This document shows positions 19,918 to 30,536 of a stretch of DNA of 30,829 nucleotides, piece by piece. The stretch is from Nemertoderma westbladi (Eukaryota; Xenacoelomorpha; Nemertodermatida; Nemertodermatidae). The notes below the pieces were generated by a model, which saw only the letters and a list, made by a program, of their open reading frames with translations, was not told the origin of the DNA and made no database searches. The position numbers were made by a program, and so were the translations under genes. Positions within the stretch are counted from its first letter, which is position 1. Each line of letters starts with the position of its first letter. The stretch is taken from NCBI GenBank assembly GCA_032718475.1, contig JAUCBJ010004623.1:1-30829 (forward strand), read 5' to 3'.

Positions 19918-20165
19918 TTAATAATAAATGTACGGTGGCCCACAGCGGCCATACGTAAAAACTTTAATTCCATGTCTTCCGTTAAAGTATTTACGCGGAT
20001 TTCTGCAACAATCATGTTTGTTGGGCACAGCTTTGCAAAGACGGCAAAGACGACCAGGTGGGATCGAACTGGTGACCTCCGCGTTGGAAGTCTGATGCTC
20101 TAACCATTCAGCTAGCGGCAAGTAAAATGTAAACCTGGAAATACAACATGATACCTTGTATGCCC
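19918..20165 (-). mobile_element. tRNA-derived SINE (minus strand)
   Basis: On the minus strand a tRNA-like head has a box A TAGCTGAATGG (20104-20114) and, 33 bases on, a box B GGTTCGATCC-like AGTTCGATCC (20061-20070), both close to the RNA polymerase III consensus. The putative anticodon stem does not pair, so it is not a functional tRNA. Sequence continuing toward 19918 would be the SINE body. The 83-codon minus-strand ORF over it is a by-product. The ends are approximate. Confidence 0.6.
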
Positions 20166-20735
20166 GCAATTTGCGTCCTCATAGCCTCCCATCTGTCAAT
20201 ACCATAATCTACTGCGACTTTGCTCAATCCTGCAGTACTTGGCCGTCTTTAACCACTCACTACAATTAAAACTCTAGTGGTGTAATACCAAAATGCGTTA
20301 TATATATAATATATATATTATTTATATATATATAATGCGTTACTAATTATTTTTCACTAAATGATTTGGTATTGGTACATCAATATTGAATATCTTATCA
20401 ATTTTAAATCTCCATCAAGTCACCATGATATATTAAATTAAAATGGTTGTTTATTGGATCTCGTTACTAAGTCTGAGTATTTAGTTTTAGTATTGCTTTA
20501 GTAAATTCATTACAAATTTTTTTAACACAATTACAGCGATTTATAACATTTTAACACAATAAACGTCTAAAAACACATTCAATATTGCACTTTACATACC
20601 GGCAATTATACAGTATACCTATAAAGCTATTCATTTTCTATATTATAAATGAATTCAAGTCAACAAAGGTAAATGAAGGGCCTGGCAAACCTGCACCATC
20701 GTCCATTCCAAAAAAAAAAACCGCATCCCCTTTAC
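20166..20735. other. AT-rich non-coding DNA
   Basis: No gene. An AT-rich stretch of about 30 bp at about 20302-20332 is bracketed by two AATGCGTTA words. The rest shows nothing recognisable. Confidence 0.5.
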
Positions 20736-20860
20736 ATGATATTGCTTTTGCTGTGAGGTCCAGCATGTGCACAATCTTGTGGTGTTGCAGCCTCATGGAG
20801 AGAATAAGCATGGTGGAGACCTGGACATCCCATGACTTTCTTGAGACGCTTCAAGAATGG
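20736..20860 (+). mobile_element. LINE-A relic (C-terminal region)
   Basis: Nucleotide similarity to LINE-A about 11100-11220: CATTGCTTTCGCCGTGAGG, CAGCCTCATGGAG and AATAAGCATGGTGGA have close counterparts here, with small insertions. It is a degenerate fragment with no open frame. Confidence 0.65.
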
Positions 20861-21959
20861 ACAAAGTCATGGGGGTAGGGAGGGAGTTGAGGCGATGCAA
20901 TTTAGTTGATAAGCCGGCATAGAATACGTAATGCACGCTGCATGTTACTGAGGGAGAGACTACGAGTATTTCACTAGAGTTAGAGAAACTTAATATTCCT
21001 TTGTTTACACTCTTTAGGCATAGAGCGGTAACAAGTTGATTTAATCGGATTAACATTACTAATAACAACATTTTACATGCAGTGAATAATAATATGGGTC
21101 ATGTATGGCCAGAATAAGCGCAATGCAAAACCCTATATTATTATTATAATTCGATAATTAATTACATATATCTTTATACTATTTGTGTCTGTGCCATAAC
21201 TATTACAAACGTCTATGGATTTTCTGTAATCTGAAATAAAGAATATAATAATAACAATAACTGCATTGTGCTTGCCATTGTGGATTGCATGGCGGTGACA
21301 TAAATATTTTTGTTAAGCCAGCATAACATCTCAATGTGCAGCTCCAATGCATTAGGAGGTCAATTATTATATTATATATACCGTCCGTTATTCCGATGTT
21401 TGTGCACCTCTTCAGCCTAAATCCCCGGAGGCAGTATTATAAATTACCTTACATTCTATGCAAAATATTATTGTAATTATGCCATGTCATGAATATATAA
21501 TTAATTACAAGTACAACTTATTAATTCATGCATTAATAATAAATTAACGCTTTATTAATACAATAGCCAATAATGGCTATGGGCTGGTTGTATGGTTAAT
21601 GACTGGGGTGAAAAATTCTACTAATACTAAATAAGTACCTACTTTGTATAAAAATATATTATTATTGGCCCATTATTTAAGAATAATTTACTCTTATAGT
21701 TAACGGCTAACAGTAAAAGTAAGGTATTCAACAAAATGGTCCAATAGCAGCCTTTTATATTATAAAGTAGGTACCTACTTAAACATTATTATATTAAATT
21801 GTCTGAAATATCTTTTGAAACCTATACAACTTATCTGTAAATTTTAACAATGGAAAAAAAATAGCAATTATTTATGAAAGTGTCATTAAATTAAAATATC
21901 TAAGAATTAGCCGTGTTCCTAACGATAATTTTTATTTTTAAAACCTGAAAGGACAACAA
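20861..21959. other. AT-rich non-coding DNA
   Basis: No supported gene. It contains the perfect 16-bp palindrome AAGTAGGTACCTACTT at 21765-21780 and a related AAGTACCTACTT at 21633-21644, perhaps internal repeats of a decayed transposon that ends at 22003. Confidence 0.4.
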
Positions 21960-22003
21960 ATTTATATTAGCCCCAGTCCCCACCATGGCTTAATCCGGCC
22001 CTG
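21960..22003 (-). mobile_element. Possible hAT-type transposon terminus
   Basis: Read on the minus strand from 22003, the sequence begins CAGGGCCGGATTAAGCC and continues with G-rich words (GGTGGGGACTGGGGC). From memory this is typical of the ends of some hAT-like elements. I found no matching opposite end or 8-bp duplication in the window, so it may be a solo end. Confidence 0.4.
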
Positions 22004-22554
22004 TACTTACAGTAAGTATTAGTATAATATCAATATAATAGCAACAATACAATAACAAAAAATACAATAACAATATTAACTCTACATTTGATTTAAATTA
22101 AGTTGCACTGTATTTTACGCCGGCTCGAGCGGGAATATTTACACGAACGAGTGTAAGCGATTGCGTGAAATATGAAACGAGACCCTGAAACTTATTGCTA
22201 ATATTTGAAAACACTTTGTTTTGAGCTGTAAATATAGCCTATATTATTCACTCTACAGTATATATTAAACTTGTAGCTAGTTTTTATTAGTTTATATCAT
22301 GCAAAATAAACCATTTACATTACAGAATGAAATTTAATTGTTTGTCAGGTTTTGGTAGTGTATATAAGTTAAGTAAAAGCAATTTACACTTACAGAACAA
22401 CAACACCCGTCACCATGCGACAATAGCCGACAACAGTAAAAAAACAGGCTACCTACCATTGTCAAAAATAGCCAGGGTCAACGCATATCGCAGCCCAGAA
22501 CTCAACCCGCCACGTCCCTCCCGCGAAAGTCGCAAGCAAGGTGCAGGAAAGCAG
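22004..22554. other. AT-rich non-coding DNA
   Basis: No supported gene. A 76-codon ORF at 22327-22557 has no domain and runs into the minisatellite. Confidence 0.5.
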
Positions 22555-25256
22555 TGAAACATCCATGGCAACACTTAAACGTCCGTGACAAAAGCCAAAC
22601 ACCCGTAGCAAAAGCCAAAACTCCGTGACAACAACCAAACGTCCGTGACAAAAGCTAAACGTCCGTGACAAGAGCCAAACATCCGTGACAAAAGCTAAAC
22701 GTCCATGACAAAAGCCAAACGTCCGTGACAAAAGCCAAACATCCGTGACAAAAGCTAAACGTCCATGACAAAAGGCAAACGTCCCTGACAAAAGACAAAC
22801 ATCCCTGACAAAAAAAAAGCCAAACTTCCGTGTAAAAAGACTCACGTCCATGACAAAAGCCAAACGTCCGTGACAACCAAACATCTGTGACAAAAGCTAA
22901 ACGTCCATGACAACCAAACGTCCACGACAAAAGCCAAACGTCCGTGACAAAATCCAAACGTCCGTGACAAAAGACAAACATCCGTGACAAAAGCTAAACG
23001 TCCCTGACAAAAGGCAAACGTCCCTGACAAAAGACAAACATCCCTGACAAAAAAAAGCCAAACTTCCGTGTAAAAAGACTCACGTCCATGACAAAAGCCA
23101 AACGTCCGTGACAACCAAACATCCGTGACAAAAGCTAAACGTCCATGACAACCAAACGTCCTCAACAAAAGCCAAACGTCCGTGACAAAATCCAAACGTC
23201 CGTGACAAAATCCAAACGTCCGTGACAAAAGACAAACATCCCTGACAAAAGCCAAACTTCCGTGTAAAAAGACTCACGTCCGTGACAAAAGCCAAACCTC
23301 CGTGACAACCAAACATCCGTGACAAAAGCTAAACGTCCGTGACAACCAAACGTCCATGACAAAAGCCAAACGTCCGTGACAAAAGCCAAACATCCGTGAC
23401 AAAAGCTAAACGTCCGTGACAACCAAACGTCCATGACAAAAGCCAAACGTCCGTGACAAAAGCCAAACATCCGTGACAAAAGCTAAACGTCCATGACAAA
23501 AGGCAAACGTCCCTGACAAAAGACAAACATCCCTGACAAAAAAAAAGCCAAACTTCCGTGTAAAAAGACTCACGTCCATGACAAAAGCCAAACGTCCGTG
23601 ACAACCAAACATCCGTGACAAAAGCTAAACGTCCATGACAACCAAACGTCCATGACAAAAGCCAAACGTCCGTGACAAAAGCCAAACATCCGTGACAAAA
23701 GCTAAACGTCCATGACAAAAGGCAAACGTCCCTGACAAAAGACAAACATCCCTGACAAAAAAAAAGCCAAACTTCCGTGTAAAAAGACTCACGTCCATGA
23801 CAAAAGCCAAACGTCCGTGACAACCAAACATCCGTGACAAAAGCTAAACGTCCATGACAACCAAACGTCCACGACAAAAGCCAAACGTCCGTGACAAAAT
23901 CCAAACGTCCGTGACAAAAGACAAACATCCGTGACAAAAGCTAAACGTCCCTGACAAAAGGCAAACGTCCCTGACAAAAGACAAACATCCCTGACAAAAA
24001 AAAGCCAAACTTCCGTGTAAAAAGACTCACGTCCATGACAAAAGCCAAACGTCCGTGACAACCAAACATCCGTGACAAAAGCTAAACGTCCATGACAACC
24101 AAACGTCCTCGACAAAAGCCAAACGTCCGTGACAAAATCCAAACGTCCGTGACAAAAGACAAACATCCCTGACAAAAGCTAAACGTCCGTGACAAAAGCC
24201 AAACGGCCGTGACAAAAGCCAAACCTCCGTGACAAACAAACATCCGTGACAAAAGCTAAACGTCCGTGACAACCAAACGTCCGTGACAAAAGCTAAACGT
24301 CCCTGACAAAAGCCAAACGTCCGTGACAAAAGCCAAACGTCCGTGACAAAAGCCAAACGTCCTTGACAAAAGCCAAACGTCCATGACAACCAAACATCGG
24401 TGACGAAAGCCAAACCTCCGTGACAACCAAACATCCGTGACAAAAGCTAAACGTCCGTGACAACCAAACGCCCGTGACAAAAGCTAAAAGTCCGTGACAA
24501 AAGCCAAACGTCCGTGACAAAACCAAACGTCCGTGGCAAAAGCCAAACATCCGTGACAAAAGCTAAACGTCCATGACAACCAAACGTCCGTGACAAAAGC
24601 TAAACGTCCGTGAAAAAAGCCAAACGTCCTCGACAAAAGCCAAACGTCCGTGACAAAAGCCAAACGTCCGTGACAAAAGCCAAACCTCCGTGACAACCAA
24701 ACATCCGTGACAAAAGCTAAACGTCCGTGACAACCAAACGTCCGTGACAAAAGCTAAACGTCCGTGACAAAAGCCAAACGTCATTGACAAAAGCCAAACG
24801 TCCATGACAAAATCCAAACGTCGATGACGAAAGCCAAACCTCCGCGACAACCAAACATCCGTGACAAAAGCTAAACGTCCGTGACAACCAAACGCGCGTG
24901 ACAAAAGCTAAAAGTCCGTGACTAAAGCCAAACGTCCGTGACAAAAGCCAAACCTCCGTGGCAAAAGCCAAACGTCCTTGACAAAAGCCAAACGTCCGTG
25001 ACAAAAGCCAATCGTCCTTGACAAAAGCCTAATAATGTTCGTAACTAAAGCCAAACGTCCGTGGCAAAACCCAAACGTCCGTGACAAAAGCCGAACGTCC
25101 CTGAAAAAAGGCAAACGTCCCTGACAAAAGACAAACATCCCTGACAAAATCCAAACTTCCGTGTAAAAAGCCTCAAGTCCGTGACAAAAGCCAAACGTCC
25201 GTGACAAAAGCCAAACTTCCCTGACAAAAGCCAAACGTCCGTGACAAAAGCCAAAC
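22555..25256 (+). repeat. 2.7-kb minisatellite, 20-bp unit, higher-order structure
   Basis: The basic unit is ACAAAAGCCAAACGTCCGTG (20 bp), with 17-bp variants lacking AAG (ACAACCAAACGTCCGTG). From about 22800 to 24180 the units form longer blocks marked by a GTAAAAAGACTCACGTCC variant at about 22841, 23079, 23273, 23569, 23789 and 24026, that is every 194-296 bp. A degenerate one occurs near 25170. From about 24180 to 25130 the array is simpler. The commonest unit differences are CG to CA or TG. The minus strand has no stop codon in the unit, so long minus-strand ORFs in all frames are by-products and not genes. Confidence 0.95.
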
Positions 25257-26382
25257 TGTTTGTCTAGCTGCGTCCTTACCATCCTTAAACCATCCTGAAA
25301 CATCCTTACCTGAAACGAAAATCGATTAACTGAAAATTTCGGTTAAGACAAGAGTTGTGATTATGAAAAATAAAAAATAGGCCAGCGATTACGCATACAC
25401 ACAAAGTCTGCCAATTTATTTCCAGTGCGGTCTTCCCAGAATTACATATATTAAGATAAGCCTCCCGAGTTCCTTTAAAGCAATATTCTTGCCGAAATGT
25501 AAGCTCCCAATGACCATACGACTAAATAGTAACATTCTATACACAATAATAATTATTTTACAAAACCTTTCAAAGCGAAAATAAACATTACACATAAGCA
25601 AACTGAAATGATAATTAATTACGATGCTGAACTATTATTGGGAAGGGACTCAAATTGTTTCTTTGTACAAAAATGTCTATAATGGTTTTCTGGACTTATG
25701 GGGCTAAACCTATTAACCAATCAAGTTAAAGGTTAAAGGTTAAAGGGGATAGATAATAATATAATTGATATTTCAGAAAGCCGGACACCTTCTCGTGGTA
25801 TTTACCCGTCTAGACTATAATCAGTACTGCACATTGTACAGTATTATTAATGTACTTTACACCAAAGGCAAAACGATATTACGTGCTCTGATTGTTGTTT
25901 ACCACTCTCTGATTGGATTGCTGTACAGCTCCTTGGTAGGCCTAGTAGTTAGTGCACACAGTTTAGGTCTAAAGGTAGAGATTACTGCTGCAAAATGGAC
26001 ACAGATGGCGCAATCATATATTAATTTAACATCATAATGTACGATTAATAATAGAATAATGTTATATTGTTTTACGTTACTTATTTTATTGATTATCGAA
26101 AGTTTTGGTAGACATGCAATGTGACATGTTTTCTGCACAACTGTATATTTAAATATGAGTAATAATAAAAATTCAATATAAATAGGACAATTTCATCGAA
26201 AGGTAATATTTAGTTTCCCTATTTGAGTAGTTTGTTACATTTTTATTTTCAAATAATGTAAATTTATATTACGTGTCATTTATATTTTGAAATATATATT
26301 GATATATAGGCCCCAAATTTGTTGTATTGCCCTATTTTTTTTCTTGAAATATTAAAATTATGAGAATATTTACAGATATATA
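25257..26382. other. Non-coding DNA upstream of the flavoprotein gene
   Basis: No supported gene. A 90-codon ORF at 25765-26037 lies behind a TTTCAG acceptor-like site but has no domain. Part of it (about 25934-25990) resembles a decayed tRNA-type SINE head (GGCCTAGTAGTTAGTGC). Three GGTTAAA words run in tandem near 25730-25745. TTTACAG at 26370-26376, just before the presumed start codon, could be an acceptor for a further 5' exon. Confidence 0.4.
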
Positions 26383-26645
26383 ATGACTTCGAATACGGAA
26401 CATGTGGAAATTGTTGAATCATATGTTTTCCTTAAATACGTTATTGTGACGACAATTGTAGTTGGAGCGCAGTTAGCTTGCCGTCATGTAGCTGCGTTAT
26501 TACGCAAACAGTTGACTTATATCGACGCGATTTGCGTTGGCGCGGGGCCAATAGGAGTAACGACCGCATATATATTGGCAATGAATCCCCATATACGTCG
26601 AGTTTATCTTATAGAAGAAAATCAACGAAGAGACACCATTGGAAG
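26383..26645 (+). CDS. Flavoprotein exon 1
   Basis: The ATG at 26383 is the first in frame after a stop at 26353. The donor is AAG|GTAAGT at 26646 and the exon ends in phase 2. It encodes the hydrophobic segment and the GAGPIG nucleotide-binding loop. An acceptor-like TTTACAG seven bases before the ATG means this could instead be an internal or second exon. Confidence 0.75.
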
Positions 26646-29600
26646 GTAAGTAGCTAAACTGTAATAACTATCCCAGAATCACATCAAATACAACCCATGG
26701 CGGACTAGCTGTCATAGATATACATTATTCAAATACATTAATAAGGCATTAAAAATAAGGGACAAACTGTCACAGATTCAAATACCAAATAATGGAAAAG
26801 CTATCGCAGATTTACTTTACCAACAAACTGTCAGGTTTAAATTACGGTAAATATGTTACAAACTTCCTAATTTACCAGAATATTAACGAATTAATGGGCC
26901 GACTAGTGATATGGATAGCGGGTTTACAGCAGTCAGATCCTTGAACGATCCACTGTTTTATAAAATATAAAGTTGTTGTAACCTGAATCCAATATATTTG
27001 AAAGCAAATTTCCGCCATTTTGAGTTCAAATAGCCGCCTATGCTACTGTATGTGAAGAATAGGAGGTTTTCACTTTTCTGTGAATATTTAATTATAATAA
27101 TTTTAGATTGTGAAGATTTGGTATACTTTACATTTCTGCTGATTTAGTAATCAGTTAGTTATTATTCCGTTTTATATCTCTAAATTGTATATTATTTTGG
27201 ATTGATTCAGTCTGCAATACCTTGTGTTATGAAAAAACTTGAGGTTCTTCAAATGGGGTAAACTGCAAAAGTAAACGATAACAAAAGTAATACAAACATG
27301 AAATTATTTTATACCTGACATGTACCGAAGCATACAATCATTCATATAATTATTTTGCAGACAACATCCGGTATGTTTTGATGAGAAGTCAGTAATATTT
27401 TTGGAAGAACATGAGTTGGATCTAAGTGCTATGCGAGGCAAATGGATGGGCAGATGGCACACTTGCATTATTGGTCATTACATTGAATACGTTTTAGAAC
27501 GCATATCGAATCATGGGGAAAAGGTTGAAGTTATGTTTGGCTGCAAGGTGATAATATAATGTAACAATGTACTGCTATTATATTTAGTGTTAGACAATTT
27601 CACCGATCCCGATATAAGCAGCAGATGACATGTTTTACACTGTATTTACTAAGCTCATACTTATTACATCTGCAATTAATATTATATTTAATATCTAAGA
27701 ATAATATACGTTTAATTGAACATGATTTTCAGTTTACGAAACAACTACAAGATAAACTGGTGAGTGGTATTGGATTGACTGTGGTTGTTGTATGCGACGG
27801 TGCATTAGGCAGCAGTTGCAGAATGCTTGGATTGCCTGGCGAATATACACAGGTAGGTAAGGATAATCCCAAAATAGCTATTTATCATATTCTATGTCAC
27901 GTACTGTTTACATGTAAGTAAATAGTGGATATACCATGTGTAACAATTTCCAAAGCATCCTCCGAAGTTCCACGCTAGGCCCGACCTAATGGGGACGAGT
28001 TAAGAGAGGTGCAATCACAGGAGAACTAAATAGATTTTGCCAAGCCGTATTAAGTTTGAAATCCTTCTTAAATTAATAACAAAAATCTGATATTTATACT
28101 ATTACGGAACTGGCCAGAATAGTCCCACTGATAGAAAATATTACACTAAGCGGCTACTAGAGACCCATCGTATGGTAGTATCTAAAGAAACAGCCTACAA
28201 TAATATCCGACTTGCGCAAAAATATAATTTAAGAAAAATCTTAATTAAATAATAATTACTTTTCCTTTTTTTAGCGTCCTAAGAAGTTTCGCTTAACCGC
28301 TCATAGTATCTGCTTTCATATCAATATCCTTCATTTAATCCTTAATGTTTAATATCAGACTCCATGTTCACCTCTTCTCCTTTATATATTTTTCGTTTTT
28401 TTTTATTAATTAATTATTTAGGAGCATTGTAATGCTTACGGCGCAGTCGCTACAATTAATCGTCCCACACAAATCAATGACCCCCAACTAGAGACGCGGA
28501 TTCACAATCTAGCAGTTAACCTGTCGACCTTTGGCGACGCGTTCGAATTCACCCGGCCGGTTCGGTTTCATCTGAAATTATTTGGTACTTTACGGAACCG
28601 GTATATCAGCATCGCTTGTCCGAAGTCCGATTCGATTTCAATCAAACTCCTGAGAACTACACAGAACATCCATGTTAGTTGAATTGAAAGTTTAAAGTAT
28701 TGATTTCGTTATATTGAAATGAAATATGTTTAAGTAAACTATAGGCATATAATAATGAAAACCGCTATAAAACAAACCGGAAAAACAACCGAGTAATAAT
28801 TATAATTTATAGACTTTAAACCTATTATTAGCACTACCGGTATTTGGGTGTTTCACCATTGGCTGCAATGGAGGATAGAGGATAGTTCCTATTCGTTCCC
28901 TCCCGATATAGTTCCGTAACCATGGAGGTGCCATTTTGTGAGATTTGCAGTGGATATATTGGGAATCTAATCATATAACATTTATAAACCATAAAACTAA
29001 AAAATTTCACAAACCATTTTACTCTATGTAAATTTTCATGAAAATTAACGCCAGACCCGGAACCAAATTGTAAATTTGTAATTTTTCCAATAGGCTGAAT
29101 ATGATTTTGTTGGATATTGAATAAATTGGTTATCAGTAGCGCCTGGTCGATTTGATGTACTCTCACAGAGGAGGTGCGCCATTAGTGGTAGGAGAACATT
29201 TGGCATTGAAATCATACATAAAATTGAAAATCTGCTATATTATTGAACAACACTTCCATACTACTTACTATGTTTTCTTGTAAATTCGATTCAGCGACAT
29301 GGAAATCCCCAAGATATAAGAAAATTATTTTTTAGCAAATTTATTAAAGTTTAATATTGGTGAACCAAAAATTATATTTCTTCTCATTTTCAAATTTGAA
29401 GAAAACCAGAGAACAGCCAAAACAGGGTTGAAATCTATAGCACTGTGTTTAGAAAAATTGTATGTTTTGTTTCCTAGTAACGGATGTTCTTAATTTCTTA
29501 ATACACGAGGGCCAACCCACCACCCCCCCCCCCCCCCCCCTCCCTCCCCCCTCCCTACAGTGCTTGGAGGGTTAATAAAAAAATAATATGGGTAGCCAGC

Positions 29601-30536
29601 CCAATTGCATAATATACAATAATATAAAATAATAATATAACAATACTAAAAATACTTATTATAATAATGCTTTCTATGTCATAAATTACTCTTATCAAGT
29701 GCATTTAATAGCATTTTATAGTTTTACAAATCTACAGATACAGTCAGATATCTAAAAAAAAGGCTGCTAGTCACTTACTCAATCTTTTATAAAAAATAAT
29801 GTGTGAAAACAAAACAAAATATATCAGTTTCGACGGGGTCATCCGCATACTCCGGGGTCAACCAGCTGGATACTACGGGGGTCAACCAGCTGGATACTCC
29901 GGGGTCAACCAGCTGGATACTCCGGGGTCAACCAGCTGGATACTCCGGGTTCAACCAGCTGGATACTACGGGGTCAACCAGCTGGATACTCCGGGGTCAA
30001 CCAGCTGGATACTCAGGGGTCAACCAGCTGGATACTACGGGGGTCAACCAGCTGGATACTCCGGGGTCAACCAGCTGGATACTCTGGGGTCAACCAGCTG
30101 GATACTCCGGGGTCAACCAGCTGGATACTACGGGGTCAACCAGCTGGATACTCCGGGGTCAACCAGCTGGATACTCAGGGGTCAACCAGCTGGCTTCTCC
30201 GTGGTCAACCAGCTGGATACTACGGGGTCAACCAGATGGATACTCCGGGGTAAACCAGCTGGATACTCTGGTGTCAACCAAGTCATTAAAGAGTTACAAT
30301 ATAATTAATTATGTCACAGATTATGAGAAGCTTATTTCGTGAAATATATAACACATACCGGGAAATAAAAGAACCTCCCCTAAACCCGAAGAATTCATTG
30401 CGTTTCCTTAAATGTAGCCGAACTCTGAGCGACATTCGTTTGTTCTTTCGTCGAGATACAGTCGCATTCTGTCGGCAATCGCAATTAGCAGTTGTATTGG
30501 AGGGCGAAGCATCTAGATATTACAATTTCAATACAG
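26383..30536 (+). CDS. FAD-dependent oxidoreductase, membrane-anchored (5 exons seen, 3' partial)
   Basis: Five exons join in frame: 26383-26645, 27361-27547, 27733-27852, 28422-28673 and 30320-30536, giving 346 complete codons with no stop. All introns are GT-AG. Residues 15-33 are hydrophobic, a likely signal anchor. Residues 48-79 form a Rossmann dinucleotide site (CVGAGPIG, then acidic residues at 78-79 after strand two). CDGALGSS at 171-178 corresponds to the second FAD motif (DG) of flavoprotein monooxygenases. EGEASRYYNFNTG, at the end of exon 5, sits where the GD motif lies, with E for D. The order of the three motifs and the length fit a class A-type flavin monooxygenase or related oxidoreductase. 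MICAL-like and PHBH-like folds are alternatives. The substrate is unknown. Upstream and downstream exons may be missing. Confidence 0.75.
27361..27547 (+). CDS. Flavoprotein exon 2
   Basis: The acceptor TTTTGCAG precedes 27361. The first base completes the arginine codon split at the exon 1 donor, and 62 codons follow to AAG|GTGATA. It has no ATG-initiated ORF of its own of useful length, so ORF scanning misses it. Content includes EEHELDLSAMRGKWMGRWH and HYIEYVLERI, fitting the helix that follows the first FAD motif in this fold. Confidence 0.75.
27733..27852 (+). CDS. Flavoprotein exon 3
   Basis: The acceptor TTTTCAG precedes 27733 and the donor CAG|GTAGGT lies at 27853. Forty codons in phase 0 at both ends. 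It encodes a hydrophobic strand (LTVVVV) leading into CDGALGSSCRMLGL, the DG motif that contacts FAD in flavoprotein monooxygenases. The longer ORF 27625-27921 that covers it includes intron sequence on both sides. Confidence 0.8.
28422..28673 (+). CDS. Flavoprotein exon 4
   Basis: The acceptor ATTATTTAG follows a T-rich tract (about 28380-28400). Eighty-four codons in phase 0 run to CAT|GTTAGT. It starts EHCNAYGAVATINRP, directly following exon 3 (ending EYTQ), and ends near the in-frame TGA at 28680. An open 86-codon stretch bounded by correct splice sites in the right phase supports it, although it has no ATG. It probably forms the substrate-domain beta sheet (FEFTRPVRFHLKLFG, RYISIACPKSD). 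Confidence 0.7.
29523..29540 (+). repeat. Poly-C run, 18 C
   Basis: Eighteen consecutive C followed by TCCCTCCCCCCTCCC, a strongly strand-biased pyrimidine tract on the coding strand of the intron. Confidence 0.9.
29853..30284 (+). repeat. 23-bp minisatellite, about 18.5 copies
   Basis: The unit is close to GGGGTCAACCAGCTGGATAC plus three bases (TCC, TAC, TCA or TCT). Each unit contains the 8-bp palindrome CCAGCTGG, lost in one copy. Two overlapping ORFs of 169 and 179 codons over the array (29799-30342) arise because the unit has no stop in these frames. They are not genes. Confidence 0.95.
30320..30536 (+). CDS. Flavoprotein exon 5 (last in window)
   Basis: The acceptor TGTCACAG precedes 30320, with a weak pyrimidine tract. 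Seventy-two codons plus one base run to ACAG|GTTAGC. The exon starts in phase 0, as exon 4 requires, and the split codon at its end would be glycine if the next exon starts with G. It encodes a basic helical region (IYNTYREIKE ... FFRRDTVAFCRQ) then LAVVLEGEASRYYNFNTG, the third FAD-contact motif. The ATG at 30311 belongs to the intron. Confidence 0.7.

Larger units (their letters stand above)
28674..30319 (+). other. Flavoprotein intron 4, with repeats
   Basis: A 1.65-kb intron. It holds an 18-C run (29523-29540) followed by a C-rich stretch, AT-rich sequence, and a 23-bp minisatellite that ends about 35 bp before exon 5. The minus-strand ORF 28834-29166 has no domain. Another small exon in this interval cannot be excluded, but none is needed to keep the frame. 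Confidence 0.6.

Noticed and set aside
20050-20117. Functional tRNA gene
   Set aside because: Boxes A and B are present but the anticodon stem does not pair and the acceptor stem is not recognisable. A SINE head explains it better.
22555-25256. CRISPR array
   Set aside because: Units are directly adjacent 20-bp tandem copies without unique spacers, in a genome with introns and LINEs.
22462-25303. Many long minus-strand ORFs (up to 202 codons) that look like a repetitive protein
   Set aside because: They are readings of a 20-bp minisatellite whose unit has no stop codon on that strand. All three frames are open and give the same shifting peptide, with no start context or flanking gene structure.
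25934-25990. Second tRNA-derived SINE
   Set aside because: A box-A-like stretch is present but no acceptable box B, so I only mention it with the flanking region.
25765-26037. Upstream exon of the flavoprotein gene
   Set aside because: It has an acceptor-like TTTCAG but its frame ends in a stop at 26037, shows no domain and overlaps a SINE-like stretch.
27625-27921. 98-codon ORF as an independent gene
   Set aside because: Its middle is exon 3 of the flavoprotein gene. The ends are intron sequence beyond good splice sites.
29799-30342. Two overlapping plus-strand ORFs of 169 and 179 codons with repeated Gln/Pro/Gly/Tyr motifs
   Set aside because: Both cover the 23-bp minisatellite in different frames. 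The repeat unit is stop-free, and splice logic puts the region in an intron.
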